Positions 54,796 to 63,509 of a stretch of DNA of 64,000 bases are shown in pieces; positions within the stretch are counted from its first letter, which is position 1; each line of letters opens with the position of its first letter. The stretch covers positions 124,001 to 188,000 of the forward strand of contig NZ_JACHWM010000010.1 in assembly GCF_014191355.1 (NCBI RefSeq). Reading direction: 5' to 3'. The notes below the pieces were generated by a model, which worked only from the letters and a program-made list of their open reading frames with translations, ran no database searches and was not told where the DNA came from. This DNA comes from Methylobacterium sp. R2-1 (GTDB lineage: Bacteria > Pseudomonadota > Alphaproteobacteria > Rhizobiales > Beijerinckiaceae). The position numbers were made by a program, and so were the translations under genes.

Positions 54796-55548
54796 CTACT
54801 GCCCCGGCACGGTGAGGATCAGCGGCCCGTTGCGGGTGGCGACGACGGTGTGCTCGTATTGCACCGTGAGGGCGTTCGGCCGGCTGTAGAGCGTCCAGGG
54901 ATCGTCGCCGTCCTCGGCGAAGTCGGCGCCCAGCGACAGGAACGGCTCGACCGTCAGCACCATGCCGTCCTGCATGATCCGGCGCTCGGACGGATCGGGC
55001 CAAGTCGCGATCTCGGTCGGCTCCTCGTGCAGCGACAGGCCGACCCCGTGGCTCGCGAGGTTGCGCACCAGCGTGTAGCCGTTCTTTTGGGCGAAGGTGC
55101 CCACCGCCCGGCCGATGCCCGAGAGAGGCTTGCCGGCGCCGACCTGACGCAGGCCCGTCCACATCGCCCGGCGCCCATCCTTGCACAGCCGCTCGACCGC
55201 GCGCGTCACCGGCGGCACGGCGAAGGAGGCGCCCGTATCGGAGAAGTAGCCGTCCTTCTCGGCCGACACGTCGATATTGACCAAGTCGCCCGGTTCGATC
55301 CGGCGCTCGCCCGGGATGCCGTGGGCGATCTCCTCGTTGATGCTGATGCAGGTCGCGCCGGGGAAGGCGTAGACCGTCTCCGGCGCCGAGCGCGCGCCGG
55401 CCGCCTCCAGGAAGGCCCGTCCGACGCGATCGAGCTCGCGCGTGGTCATGCCGGGCTCGATCGCCCTCCCCATGACCGCCAGCGTGTCGGCCACGATGCG
55501 CCCGATCCGCTTCAGGCCAGCCAACTCGTCGTCGTTCGACACCGTCAT
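54796..55548 (-). CDS. map: Methionine aminopeptidase, type I
   Basis: This 250-residue enzyme removes the N-terminal Met of new proteins. The metal-ligand pattern is visible: NIDVSAEKDGYFSDTGASF (Asp pair), ASHGVGLSLHEEPTEI (His), VLTVEPFLS (Glu) and ALTVQYEHTVVAT (Glu). AGGGGACG precedes ATG 55548. It is probably monocistronic. Confidence 0.93.
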   Translation of the reverse strand: MTVSNDDELAGLKRIGRIVADTLAVMGRAIEPGMTTRELDRVGRAFLEAAGARSAPETVYAFPGATCISINEEIAHGIPGERRIEPGDLVNIDVSAEKDGYFSDTGASFAVPPVTRAVERLCKDGRRAMWTGLRQVGAGKPLSGIGRAVGTFAQKNGYTLVRNLASHGVGLSLHEEPTEIATWPDPSERRIMQDGMVLTVEPFLSLGADFAEDGDDPWTLYSRPNALTVQYEHTVVATRNGPLILTVPGQ

Positions 55549-55661
55549 GTCGCGTCCCCTCGCACGGCCGGAGCGGCTCTGGCCGGGCGCTTGTGCCATC
55601 TTTGCCGAGCTTGGCGAAACCGCGGCGCGGCCAGCGTCTCGGTGCGGCTACCTGTGCCGCC

Positions 55662-56377
55662 GTCGCGCCGCCGTGCTTCACCTTCTTCAGGATGAGCGCC
55701 AGCGGCACGAGTCAGGCGGTGAGCACGGCCAGCACCCAGAACACGTCGATATAGGCCCAGCAGGCGACCTGCGTCGCGAGTTGCCGGCCGATCCAGGCGA
55801 TCGCTTGGTTCTGCGCGTCGGGGCCGGCGAAGCCGTGCTACTCGAAGCAGCACGTCGCCTGGGATAGGGCCTGCTGGTAGGCCGGCCTGCGCGGCCCGCA
55901 CCGTCGTGTAGCCGAGGTTGAGCCGGGCTTGATCGCGCTGGGCCTCGGCCTGGGCACGCTGCGCCTCGGTGCTGGCGCGCTCGGCCTGGAGCAAGTCGAT
56001 CTGCTTCTGGGCGGCGACCACGTTCGCTCGGGCGCTGGCCGGCGAGGCTTGGCGCTGTTCCAGGGTCGAGGTCGAGGATTGCGACGGCTGGATCGAGGCC
56101 TGCGCCGCCTGAACTCGTAGGGATGCAGGTGGATCAACCAGTAGAGCCAGTAGAGATAGCCGGCAACGCCCAGGGCCAGCACGGCCACATCGCCGAGGAC
56201 GAACCACCGGGGGTGTCGCCGCAGGACGCCCAGGCGGCTGTCGTCGTCCTCCTGGTCCGGCCCGTAGGAAGCTTGGCCCTCATCGCCGGATCTGCCTCGA
56301 TCGGGGCCGCCCCCACGGGCCTGAGTCGGACGATTGAATCCATCGCCCGGCTTGGCCTGCCGCTGATCGTCAAGCAT
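55662..56377 (-). pseudogene. Fused relic of emrA and emrB (multidrug efflux)
   Basis: In pieces over several frames on the minus strand: an EmrA-type start with a membrane span (VLGDVAVLALGVAGYLYW, 56100-56260), part of its coiled-coil hairpin (ANVVAAQKQIDLLQAERASTEAQRAQAEAQRDQARLNLGYTTVRA, 55890-56060), then, without the rest of emrA or most of emrB, a C-terminal EmrB stretch (AIAWIGRQLATQVACWAYIDVFWVLAVLTA, stop, LVPLALILKK). A large deletion plus frameshifts joined the two genes. No working pump can be made. Confidence 0.75.
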
Positions 56378-56732
56378 CGAGGGAAAGCGCCGAAAGAGGA
56401 CCGATCCAACGGAGCCAAGCCTCGGGTGTACCCGCCTCGGCTGCAGAAGACCCGAACGGGATTGAAGTTCCATCCCGCGCGCCGCGAGCGTGGCGACAAC
56501 CAGCGACCTAGGAGGGCACGCAACAGCGCCGGCACAACTTCAGACACAACTTCTGGAACGTAAGGTTCTGGAACGTGAGGCGCGACGCTGCGTTGCGGCA
56601 GAGATGGGGTGTTCGCTTGCGGGCGAGGCGGCCCGGCTGCACCATCGGCCGGCCCGTGCTCGGTGCCCGTCCTCGGCGCCGATAACCTGACGCCCGAACT
56701 TGGCGCCCGAACTTGGCGGAGGAGTGTGGTCG

Positions 56733-57359
56733 ATGGCTGGATCATCCAACGTGTCCGGGGCGACGAGTCCGTCCGGCGTGCCACCGACCGGACCCGCGCA
56801 CCTCGATGCGATGAGCGCCGTGCTGGCCCGCAACTGGTGGCTCGTGGCCCTGCGCGGCCTCCTCGCCATCCTGTTCGGAGTCATCGCCTTCGTGGCGCCG
56901 GGCGCCTTCGTGCTCTCGCTGGTGCTTTTCTTCTCGGCCTACATGCTGGTCGACGGCATCTTCGGCATCGTTGCCGCGGTGCGGGCGGCGCAGCGCCACG
57001 AGCGCTGGGGCTTCCTGTTGCTCGAAGGCCTGCTCGACATCGTGGTGGGCGTCGCGGCCTTCCTCGTGCCGGCGGCGGCGGTCTGGGCCTTCGTGCTGCT
57101 CGTCGCGGCCTGGGCCCTCCTCTCCGGCGGACTGATGATCGCGGCGGCCTTCCGCCTCCACCCGCATTACGGACGCTGGTGGCTGGGCCTCGGCGGCATC
57201 GTCTCGGTGCTGTTCGGGATCGTGCTCCTGATCAATCCCGGCATGTCGGCGCTGGTGCTGACGTGGTGGCTCGGCGCCTACGCCTTGGCCTTCGGCGTGA
57301 TGCTGTTGATCCTCGGCTTCCGACTGCGCTCCCGACACGCGGCGACGGGGCGTCCTTGA
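56733..57359 (+). CDS. HdeD-family membrane protein
   Basis: This 208-residue protein has three DUF308 pairs, about six spans, with the family pattern WWLVALRGLLAILFGVIAFVAPG, a repeat ...LLLEGLLDIVVGVAAFLVPAA and ...GLGGIVSVLFGIVLLINPG. HdeD proteins are linked to acid resistance in enterics; role here is unknown. GGAGGAG lies about 9 bases upstream. Two tandem copies of CGCCCGAACTTGG lie just before the start (about 56690-56717). Confidence 0.85.
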   Translation: MAGSSNVSGATSPSGVPPTGPAHLDAMSAVLARNWWLVALRGLLAILFGVIAFVAPGAFVLSLVLFFSAYMLVDGIFGIVAAVRAAQRHERWGFLLLEGLLDIVVGVAAFLVPAAAVWAFVLLVAAWALLSGGLMIAAAFRLHPHYGRWWLGLGGIVSVLFGIVLLINPGMSALVLTWWLGAYALAFGVMLLILGFRLRSRHAATGRP

Positions 57360-57458
57360 CCCCTCCCGCCACCGTGCCCGACCCACGATCGGGCATGCCT
57401 CGGGCTGCCCTCAGTGTCTCTCACAGCCGGCACACAGCGCAGGGGAGCTCGGAAACGG

Positions 57459-58289
57459 TCAGGCCATCATCGCCCGCGCGGTGTCGGCGTCGGCAAGCGG
57501 GCGTCCGAGCAGGCATGCGCCCTCGGCGACGCGGCGGATCTGGGCGGCGTTGCTCTCGGCCGAGCGGCCGTCAGGGGCGAGCAGACTGTTCTCGAAGCCG
57601 ACGCGCACATGGCCGCCCAGACCCGCCGCGACGAGAGCGCAGGCATTTTCGCGAGGGCCGAAGGCGCAGATCGCCCAGAGCGGCGGCCCCTCGCCGGCCA
57701 CGGCGAGGAAGGGCAGCAGGTCGGCGGGCCGCGAGACCTGACCGGGGGTGTAGCGGCCCAGCACGAAGAGCGGGAAATCCCCGCCCTCCCCGAATACGCC
57801 GCGGCGTTTGAGCGCGACGTAGCGGGTCACTTCGGCGGCCTCGTAGAGGATGATCTGGAGGAGGACGTGCTCGCGCCGCGCCCACGAAAAGAACTCGGCC
57901 GCTGCGGGCTCGGCCCCCGCGTCCGGCACGATCTCGCGTAGCGCCAGCGACACCGCTTCGGGGCGCGTCGCGCGCACCACCGCCATCTGCTCCGGCGCCT
58001 CGTAGCGTCCCGCGGCTTCCGAGGTGATCTGCACCACGAGGCGCTCACCCACCTCGGCGCGGATCGCCGCGGTGACCGCACGGTAGGCCTCGGCGTCGAG
58101 CAGGTGGCGGCCCTGCACATCGCGGACATGGACGTGGATCAGGGCGGCACCAGCCTCCGCGATCTCGGCGGCGGTGCGGGCGATCTCGCTTTCCGTGATC
58201 GGCAGAGCCGGATGGTCGGCCTTGGTGCGGGTGGCGCCGTTGGGGGCGTTGGCGAGGATGAGCGGCGGCCAGCCGGCGTCTTGCGTCAC
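57459..58289 (-). CDS. BKACE (beta-keto acid cleavage enzyme) family protein
   Basis: This 276-residue protein has the BKACE/DUF849 features: LILANAPNGATRTKADHPALP at the start, the zinc HVHVRD motif (about 52-57) and a TIM-barrel pattern ending GHVRVGFENSLLAPDGRSAESNAAQ. Members cleave beta-keto acids with acetyl-CoA to acetoacetate and a CoA ester. The substrate here is unknown. It lies 28 bp downstream of dctD on the same strand, so it might be in that operon. Confidence 0.88.
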   Translation of the reverse strand: MTQDAGWPPLILANAPNGATRTKADHPALPITESEIARTAAEIAEAGAALIHVHVRDVQGRHLLDAEAYRAVTAAIRAEVGERLVVQITSEAAGRYEAPEQMAVVRATRPEAVSLALREIVPDAGAEPAAAEFFSWARREHVLLQIILYEAAEVTRYVALKRRGVFGEGGDFPLFVLGRYTPGQVSRPADLLPFLAVAGEGPPLWAICAFGPRENACALVAAGLGGHVRVGFENSLLAPDGRSAESNAAQIRRVAEGACLLGRPLADADTARAMMA

Positions 58290-58317
58290 AGGTTCGGTCT
58301 CTTGTTCGAGAGGAAAT

Positions 58318-59676
58318 CTACTCGCCCGCGCTCAGGCCCAGACGCCGCATGCGATCGGAGAGCGTCTTGCGCGGCAGGCCCAGTGCGCGAGCGGCCTCGG
58401 CGATGCGCTGGCCGGAGGCCTTGAGCGCGTCCTCGATGACGAGGCGCTCCACCCGATCGAGCAGGGCGTCGAGCCCCGGGGCCGCGTCGGCGCCGCCGGC
58501 CAGATCTGGGCTGAGGAAGCCGAGAACGGCCCGCTCGGCGGCGTTCTTGAGTTCGCGCACGTTGCCCGGCCAATCGGCCAGCATCAGCGAGCGGCGCAAG
58601 GAGGGCGGCACCTCGATCACCGGGCGCTGGTACTTCACCGCCGCCTGGACGAGGAACAGCTCGAACAGGAGCGGGATATCCTCGCGCCGCTCGCGCAGGG
58701 GCGGCAGGGTCAGCGTCACCACGTTGAGGCGAAAGTACAGGTCGCGGCGGAAATGGCCGGCGTCCGAGAGCGCGTCGAGATCCTCCTTGGTGGCGGCGAC
58801 CACCCGCAGGTCCACCGGCACGCTGGTGTTGGAGCCGAGCCGCTCCACGCGCCGCTCCTGGAGCACGCGCAGGAGCTTCACCTGCAGCGCCAGCGGCATG
58901 CTCTCGACCTCGTCGAGGAACAGCGTGCCGCCGCTGGCATGCTCGACCTTGCCGATGCGGCGCTTGCCCGCTCCCGTGAAGGCGCCGGCCTCGTGGCCGA
59001 ACATCTCGCTCTCGAACATGCTCTCGGGGATGGCGCCGCAATTGATCGCCACGAAGGGCTTGGCCGCCCGCGCCCCGCCCTCGTGCAGGGCGCGGGCGAC
59101 CTGCTCCTTGCCGGCTCCGGTCTCGCCGAGCACGAGCACGTCGGCGGCGGCGGAGCTGAGCGCGGCGACGTCCTCGCGCAGGCGGCGCATCGCCGGCGAG
59201 GGGCCGACGAGGCAGCGCTCCACCGCCCCCTCGCGCGCGTCGCCGCGGCCGAGGGCGTCGCGCAGGCGACGGTTCTCCATCACCAGCGCCCGCTTCTCCA
59301 GGGCGCGCCGGACCACCTCAACGAAGGCATCGTTGACGAAGGGTTTTTCGATGAAGTGATAGGCACCCTCGCGCATGGCGGCGACGGCCATGGCGATGTC
59401 GCCGTGGCCGGTGACCAGCACCACCGGCAGCTCGGCGTCGCGGCGGCGGATGTCGGCGAGCAGGGCGAGCCCGTCGCTGCCCGGCAGGCGCACGTCGCTG
59501 ACAACCACCCCGGAAAAATCGCGGCCGATCGCCGGCAGGGCTGCCTCGGCGCTTCCGAAGGCCTCGACGGCGAAGCCGGCGAGCTGGAGCGCCTGCTCCA
59601 TGGCGAGGCGGACCATCTCCTCGTCGTCGATCAGCACGACCCGCGGGGCGGAGGTCGGCTCGGCTTCAGGAAGCAT
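58318..59676 (-). CDS. dctD: Sigma-54-dependent response regulator (DctD-like)
   Basis: This 452-residue protein has a receiver domain (VVVSDVRLPGSDGL with the phosphoacceptor Asp), a sigma-54 AAA+ domain with Walker A GETGAGKEQ, the GAFTGA loop that contacts sigma-54, and a C-terminal Fis-type helix-turn-helix (IAEAARALGLPRKTLSDRMRR). DctD activates C4-dicarboxylate transport genes with sigma-54. It overlaps dctB by 11 bp. dctA is not in the window, so the regulated transporter is unknown. Confidence 0.9.
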   Translation of the reverse strand: MLPEAEPTSAPRVVLIDDEEMVRLAMEQALQLAGFAVEAFGSAEAALPAIGRDFSGVVVSDVRLPGSDGLALLADIRRRDAELPVVLVTGHGDIAMAVAAMREGAYHFIEKPFVNDAFVEVVRRALEKRALVMENRRLRDALGRGDAREGAVERCLVGPSPAMRRLREDVAALSSAAADVLVLGETGAGKEQVARALHEGGARAAKPFVAINCGAIPESMFESEMFGHEAGAFTGAGKRRIGKVEHASGGTLFLDEVESMPLALQVKLLRVLQERRVERLGSNTSVPVDLRVVAATKEDLDALSDAGHFRRDLYFRLNVVTLTLPPLRERREDIPLLFELFLVQAAVKYQRPVIEVPPSLRRSLMLADWPGNVRELKNAAERAVLGFLSPDLAGGADAAPGLDALLDRVERLVIEDALKASGQRIAEAARALGLPRKTLSDRMRRLGLSAGE

Positions 59677-61540
59677 GGTGTCTCCTCCGGCGCATCCTCT
59701 CCGGAAGCGTCCCGGCCGTCTCCTCTACCTTCTCCCCCGCCACGTCCATCACGAGATCGAAGGCGAGGCCGCCGCCGGCCATCGGCCGGGGCTGGAGCGT
59801 CGCGCCGAATTCGCGGGCGATGGCGAGCGAGATCGGCAGGCCGAGGCCGAGCCCCTCCCCCGCCGGCTTGGTGGTGAAGAACGGATCGAAGATGCGGTTG
59901 AGCTCCGCCGCGTCGAGGCCCGGCCCGTTATCCTCGACGCTGAGCACGACGTGTCCCTCTCCGGCCCAGGCGCGCACCGCGACCTCCGCGCCCGGGCGGC
60001 CCTTGACCGCGTCGAGGGCGTTGCCGACGAGGTTGATCAGCACCTGCGACAGGCGGATCGGCTCGAACACCACCCACTGCGCCGCCGGATCGAGATCGGT
60101 CGTGACCCGCGCCCCCGCGTCGCGGATGCGGGAGGACAGGATCGCGAGGCTCTCCGAGACGGCCATGCCGACATCGACCGCGACGCGCTCGGTCCCCGAG
60201 CGGCGGGAGAAGCTGCGCAATTGGCCGGTGATCTTGCCGAGCCGGTCCACCAGGGAGACGATGCGGGTCAGGTTGGCGGCAACCTCCGCCTCCCGCCCCT
60301 GCCGCAGGAAGGCTGAGGCATTGTCGGCCAAGCCCCGCAGGGCGGCGAGCGGCTGGTTCAGCTCGTGGGTGATGCCGGCCGCCATCTGCCCGAGCGTAGC
60401 CATCTTGGCGGCCTGGACCAGTTCGCCCTGCATCTCCCGGAGGTCGCTCTCGGCGCGGCTGCGCTCCTCGATCTCGCCTGCGAGCCTGAGATTCGCGGCG
60501 CTCAGATCGGCGGTGCGGGCCGCAACCTTAGCCTCCAGCTCGCGCTGCGCCGCGCGGTTCTCGCGCACGCGCCGCAGGTGCTGGCTCCCGTAGAGACCGA
60601 TCAGGCCAAGCACGACCAATGCCAGGATCGCGCCGATCCGCGCGCTGCGCCCGGCAAGAGCCACCGGCGCGGCGTCGGCGAAGAGCAGCAGGGTCCAGCC
60701 ATAGGCCGGCAAAGCCTGCTGCTCGAACAGCGCGCGGCCCTGCGGCGCCGCCTCCGACCGGCTGACCAGCGGCACCCCGCCCACCCGTTCCGTCCGGCCG
60801 AGATCGATCTGGGCGTAGTCGTCGCGCCCGTACTGGCGCGTCCGCTCCATGCGCGCGCGGGCGGCGGTCTCGAGCGGCTTCGTCGCGCGGAACTTGAGGG
60901 CGGGATCGGAGGCGAGGAAGACGATGCCGTTCTCGTCGGCCACAAGCACGCGGTCGGTGCCTTCGCGCCAGATCGTCTCCATCGAATCGAGGCTGACCTT
61001 GGTCGCCACCACGCCGCGCACCGCGCCGTCGATGACCACGGGGGCGCTGATGAAGTAGCCGGGCACGCCGGTGAGCGTGCCGATGGCGTAGAACCGCCCG
61101 ACCCGCCCGCCGCGCGCTTCCGTGAAGTAGGGCCGGTAGGAAAAATCCTGGCCGACATAGGTCTGGGGCGTGTCCCAGTTCGAGGCGGCGATGGTCAGGC
61201 CGGAGGGGATCAGCAGGTAGACGACACCGGCTCCCGCCTCGCCGCTCAGGGTCTTGAGATAGGCGTTGACGGTGGCGACCTGCGCCGGATCGTTCGGCGC
61301 GGCCAGCAACGCCCGCACCCGTGGGTCGAGCGCCGCCGCCGCGGGCAAGAAACCGAAGCGCTCGATGGCGCCCTCCAGGCTCTGCGCGTAGATCTCCGCC
61401 CGCTGGCGGGCATCGCCGGCGAGGCTCTCCGCCACGCGGGCCTCCGTCACGTCACCCGCTTTCAGAACGGCGAAGACGGCGGCGACTGCCAGCGCGGCGA
61501 GGACGAGGGCACGCGCGACCGCGGCGCGAGGGAAGGGCAT
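59666..61540 (-). CDS. dctB: Sensor histidine kinase (DctB-like)
   Basis: This 624-residue kinase has an N-terminal span, a periplasmic double-Cache-like domain with the conserved arrangement YRPYFTEARGGRVGRFYAIGTLTGVPGYFISAP seen in DctB, a second span (IGAILALVVLGLIGLYG), coiled-coil, the phospho-His box GITHELNQPLAALRG and ATPase boxes (NALDAV, DNGPGL, GLGLGLPIS). It would sense a dicarboxylate and phosphorylate the DctD encoded immediately downstream. Confidence 0.9.
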   Translation of the reverse strand: MPFPRAAVARALVLAALAVAAVFAVLKAGDVTEARVAESLAGDARQRAEIYAQSLEGAIERFGFLPAAAALDPRVRALLAAPNDPAQVATVNAYLKTLSGEAGAGVVYLLIPSGLTIAASNWDTPQTYVGQDFSYRPYFTEARGGRVGRFYAIGTLTGVPGYFISAPVVIDGAVRGVVATKVSLDSMETIWREGTDRVLVADENGIVFLASDPALKFRATKPLETAARARMERTRQYGRDDYAQIDLGRTERVGGVPLVSRSEAAPQGRALFEQQALPAYGWTLLLFADAAPVALAGRSARIGAILALVVLGLIGLYGSQHLRRVRENRAAQRELEAKVAARTADLSAANLRLAGEIEERSRAESDLREMQGELVQAAKMATLGQMAAGITHELNQPLAALRGLADNASAFLRQGREAEVAANLTRIVSLVDRLGKITGQLRSFSRRSGTERVAVDVGMAVSESLAILSSRIRDAGARVTTDLDPAAQWVVFEPIRLSQVLINLVGNALDAVKGRPGAEVAVRAWAGEGHVVLSVEDNGPGLDAAELNRIFDPFFTTKPAGEGLGLGLPISLAIAREFGATLQPRPMAGGGLAFDLVMDVAGEKVEETAGTLPERMRRRRHHAS

Positions 61541-61601
61541 GGTGATTCGGTTCGTGCCGACCTGCTCAAACGGGTCTCAGGGAAGGCCGATCCCATTCCC
61601 C

Positions 61602-61716
61602 CTCCTCATCCTGAGATGTGGGAGCGAAGCGGAGACCGCGAAGGGTGTTCGAGGGATCGCGCGGGATCTGGAGGATCCGTCAAAGCCCGCTGACGCGGGC
61701 ACCTCAGGATGAGGAG
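61602..61716. repeat. REP-like element with CTCATCCTGAG ends
   Basis: The left end CTCCTCATCCTGAGATG and right end CACCTCAGGATGAGGAG are inverted with small differences. It lies between dctB and the ABC transporter. It is a relative in size and ends of the element at 5773-5912 but the ends read CTGAGG rather than GCCGAGG. Confidence 0.65.
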
Positions 61717-61776
61717 TTGAACGGGATTACGGCGGTGGAAAGAAGCCGCCAACGCGGCGGCCCCGTCCGAAAGGAC

Positions 61777-62667
61777 TCAATCCGTCGTCAGCCCCTTCAT
61801 CTCCACCTGCTCGAAGCGGTGCTGCTCGGCAGTGACGAGGGCGGAGAGGTCGCGCTTCAGGGCGTTGAAGGCGGCCGAGGCGCTGTCGCGCGGGCGCGGC
61901 AGCTCGACCCGAATGTCGCGCTTGATCGTGCCCGGACGGTAGGTCAGCACCACGATGCGGTCGGCCAGATAGATCGATTCCTCGATCGAGTGGGTGACGA
62001 ACACGATGGTCTTGCCCGTCGCCGCCCAGATGCGGAGAAGCTCGTCCTGAAGCGACCGGCGGGTCAGGGCGTCGAGCGCACCGAAGGGCTCGTCCATCAG
62101 CATCACCGGGCTGTCCAGCGCCAGCACGCGGGCGATGGCCACCCGCTGGCGCATGCCACCGGACAGGTCCTTGGGGAAGCGGTCGCGGAACTCGGCGAGC
62201 TTGAGCATGTCGAGGAGTTCGGCCACCCGCGCGTCGATCGCGGCGCGGCCCATGCCCTTGATCTCGAGACCGAAGGCGATGTTCTGCGCCACGCTCATCC
62301 AGGGAAACAGCGCGTATTCCTGGAACACCATGCCCCGGTCGGGACCGGGCTCGGCAACCGTGCGGCCCTCAACGGTGATACCGCCGCGGGTCGGGTGGGA
62401 GAAGCCGGCGATGGCGTTGAGCAGGGTCGACTTCCCGCAGCCGGAGGGGCCGAGGAGGCAGACGAACTCGCCGCGGTTGATGGTGAGGTCGATGTCCTTC
62501 AGGGCGACGACCTCGCCGCCGGGGACGGGGAAGACCTTGTCAACGCCGGTGACGACGATGTGCGAAGAGGCGTGAGACGGGGCGGCGGCCAGAGACGGGG
62601 CGGCCGGCCCGGTGACCGGGACGGCGTCCTGCGTGACGGCGTCGATGGGATGCGGCTGCACGGACAT
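61777..62667 (-). CDS. ABC transporter ATP-binding protein (nitrate/sulfonate/taurine type)
   Basis: This 296-residue ATPase has Walker A LLGPSGCGKST, the signature LSGGMRQRVAIAR, Walker B VMLMDEPFGALD and the H-loop VTHSIEESIYLA. It matches the TauB/SsuB/NrtD group. ATG 62667 has GAGG 7 bases upstream. It is co-transcribed with the permease and the binding protein. Confidence 0.9.
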   Translation of the reverse strand: MSVQPHPIDAVTQDAVPVTGPAAPSLAAAPSHASSHIVVTGVDKVFPVPGGEVVALKDIDLTINRGEFVCLLGPSGCGKSTLLNAIAGFSHPTRGGITVEGRTVAEPGPDRGMVFQEYALFPWMSVAQNIAFGLEIKGMGRAAIDARVAELLDMLKLAEFRDRFPKDLSGGMRQRVAIARVLALDSPVMLMDEPFGALDALTRRSLQDELLRIWAATGKTIVFVTHSIEESIYLADRIVVLTYRPGTIKRDIRVELPRPRDSASAAFNALKRDLSALVTAEQHRFEQVEMKGLTTD

Positions 62668-62675
62668 GGGGGACC

Positions 62676-63497
62676 TCACGATTCCAGGCCGCGATGCCAG
62701 CGGAGCAGGTGGTTGTTCAGGCGGCTCACGCCCATGTCGATCAGCAGGCCGAGGGCGCCGATAGTCAGCATCCCGGCGATGATCTTGTCGGACCAGAAAT
62801 ACTCGCGTGCCTCCAGGATGCGGAAGCCGAGACCGTTATTGACCGCGATCATTTCGGCCACGATCACCACGATGAAGGCAGTGCCGATGCCGATGCGAGC
62901 CCCCGACAGGATGTAGGGGGTGGCCGCCGGCAGGATGACCCGCCGGAAGATCGTCATCCGGCGGGCCCCTAAGCTGCGGGCGGCGCGGATGTAGATGCCG
63001 TCCACGTGCCGCACGCCCGCGATGGTGTTCATCAGCACGGGAAAGAACGCGCCGATGGCGATGAGGAACACGGCCGGCGCGTTGCCGAGCCCGAACCACA
63101 GGATCGAGAGCGGGATATAGGCGATCGGCGGAATCGGCCGCAGCACCTGCATCAACGGGTTGATGTGGCGGTAGATCAGGTCGCTCGTCCCCATGAACAG
63201 GCCGAGCGGCAGGGCCAGCCCGGCGCCTACGAGGAAGCCGACGACGACGCGGTAGAGCGAGGCGAGCGCGTCGTGCAGCATCTCACCGGAGAACAGCCAC
63301 GCGAACCAGGAGCCATGCGCCGGGTCATAGGCTTCGAGCGGCGCGAGATAGGCCCACCAGCGCACCGCGACCGCGGCGGGCGAGGGCAGCACCATCGGGT
63401 TGACGAGCCCGGCCATGCAGGCGAGCTGCCAGATCACGAGGACGGCGATGGGAACCGCGAGGCCCTCGGTCAGAGGCTTGAGACGGGAGGCGTTCAT
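62676..63497 (-). CDS. ABC transporter permease (nitrate/sulfonate/taurine type)
   Basis: This 273-residue permease has about six spans and the EAA loop ARSLGARRMTIFRRVILPAATPYILSG, which contacts the ATPase. It is of the TauC/SsuC/NrtB family. It lies between the binding protein and the ATPase with short gaps, as in a single operon. Confidence 0.9.
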   Translation of the reverse strand: MNASRLKPLTEGLAVPIAVLVIWQLACMAGLVNPMVLPSPAAVAVRWWAYLAPLEAYDPAHGSWFAWLFSGEMLHDALASLYRVVVGFLVGAGLALPLGLFMGTSDLIYRHINPLMQVLRPIPPIAYIPLSILWFGLGNAPAVFLIAIGAFFPVLMNTIAGVRHVDGIYIRAARSLGARRMTIFRRVILPAATPYILSGARIGIGTAFIVVIVAEMIAVNNGLGFRILEAREYFWSDKIIAGMLTIGALGLLIDMGVSRLNNHLLRWHRGLES

Positions 63498-63509
63498 CGG
63501 AGCCCCTCC

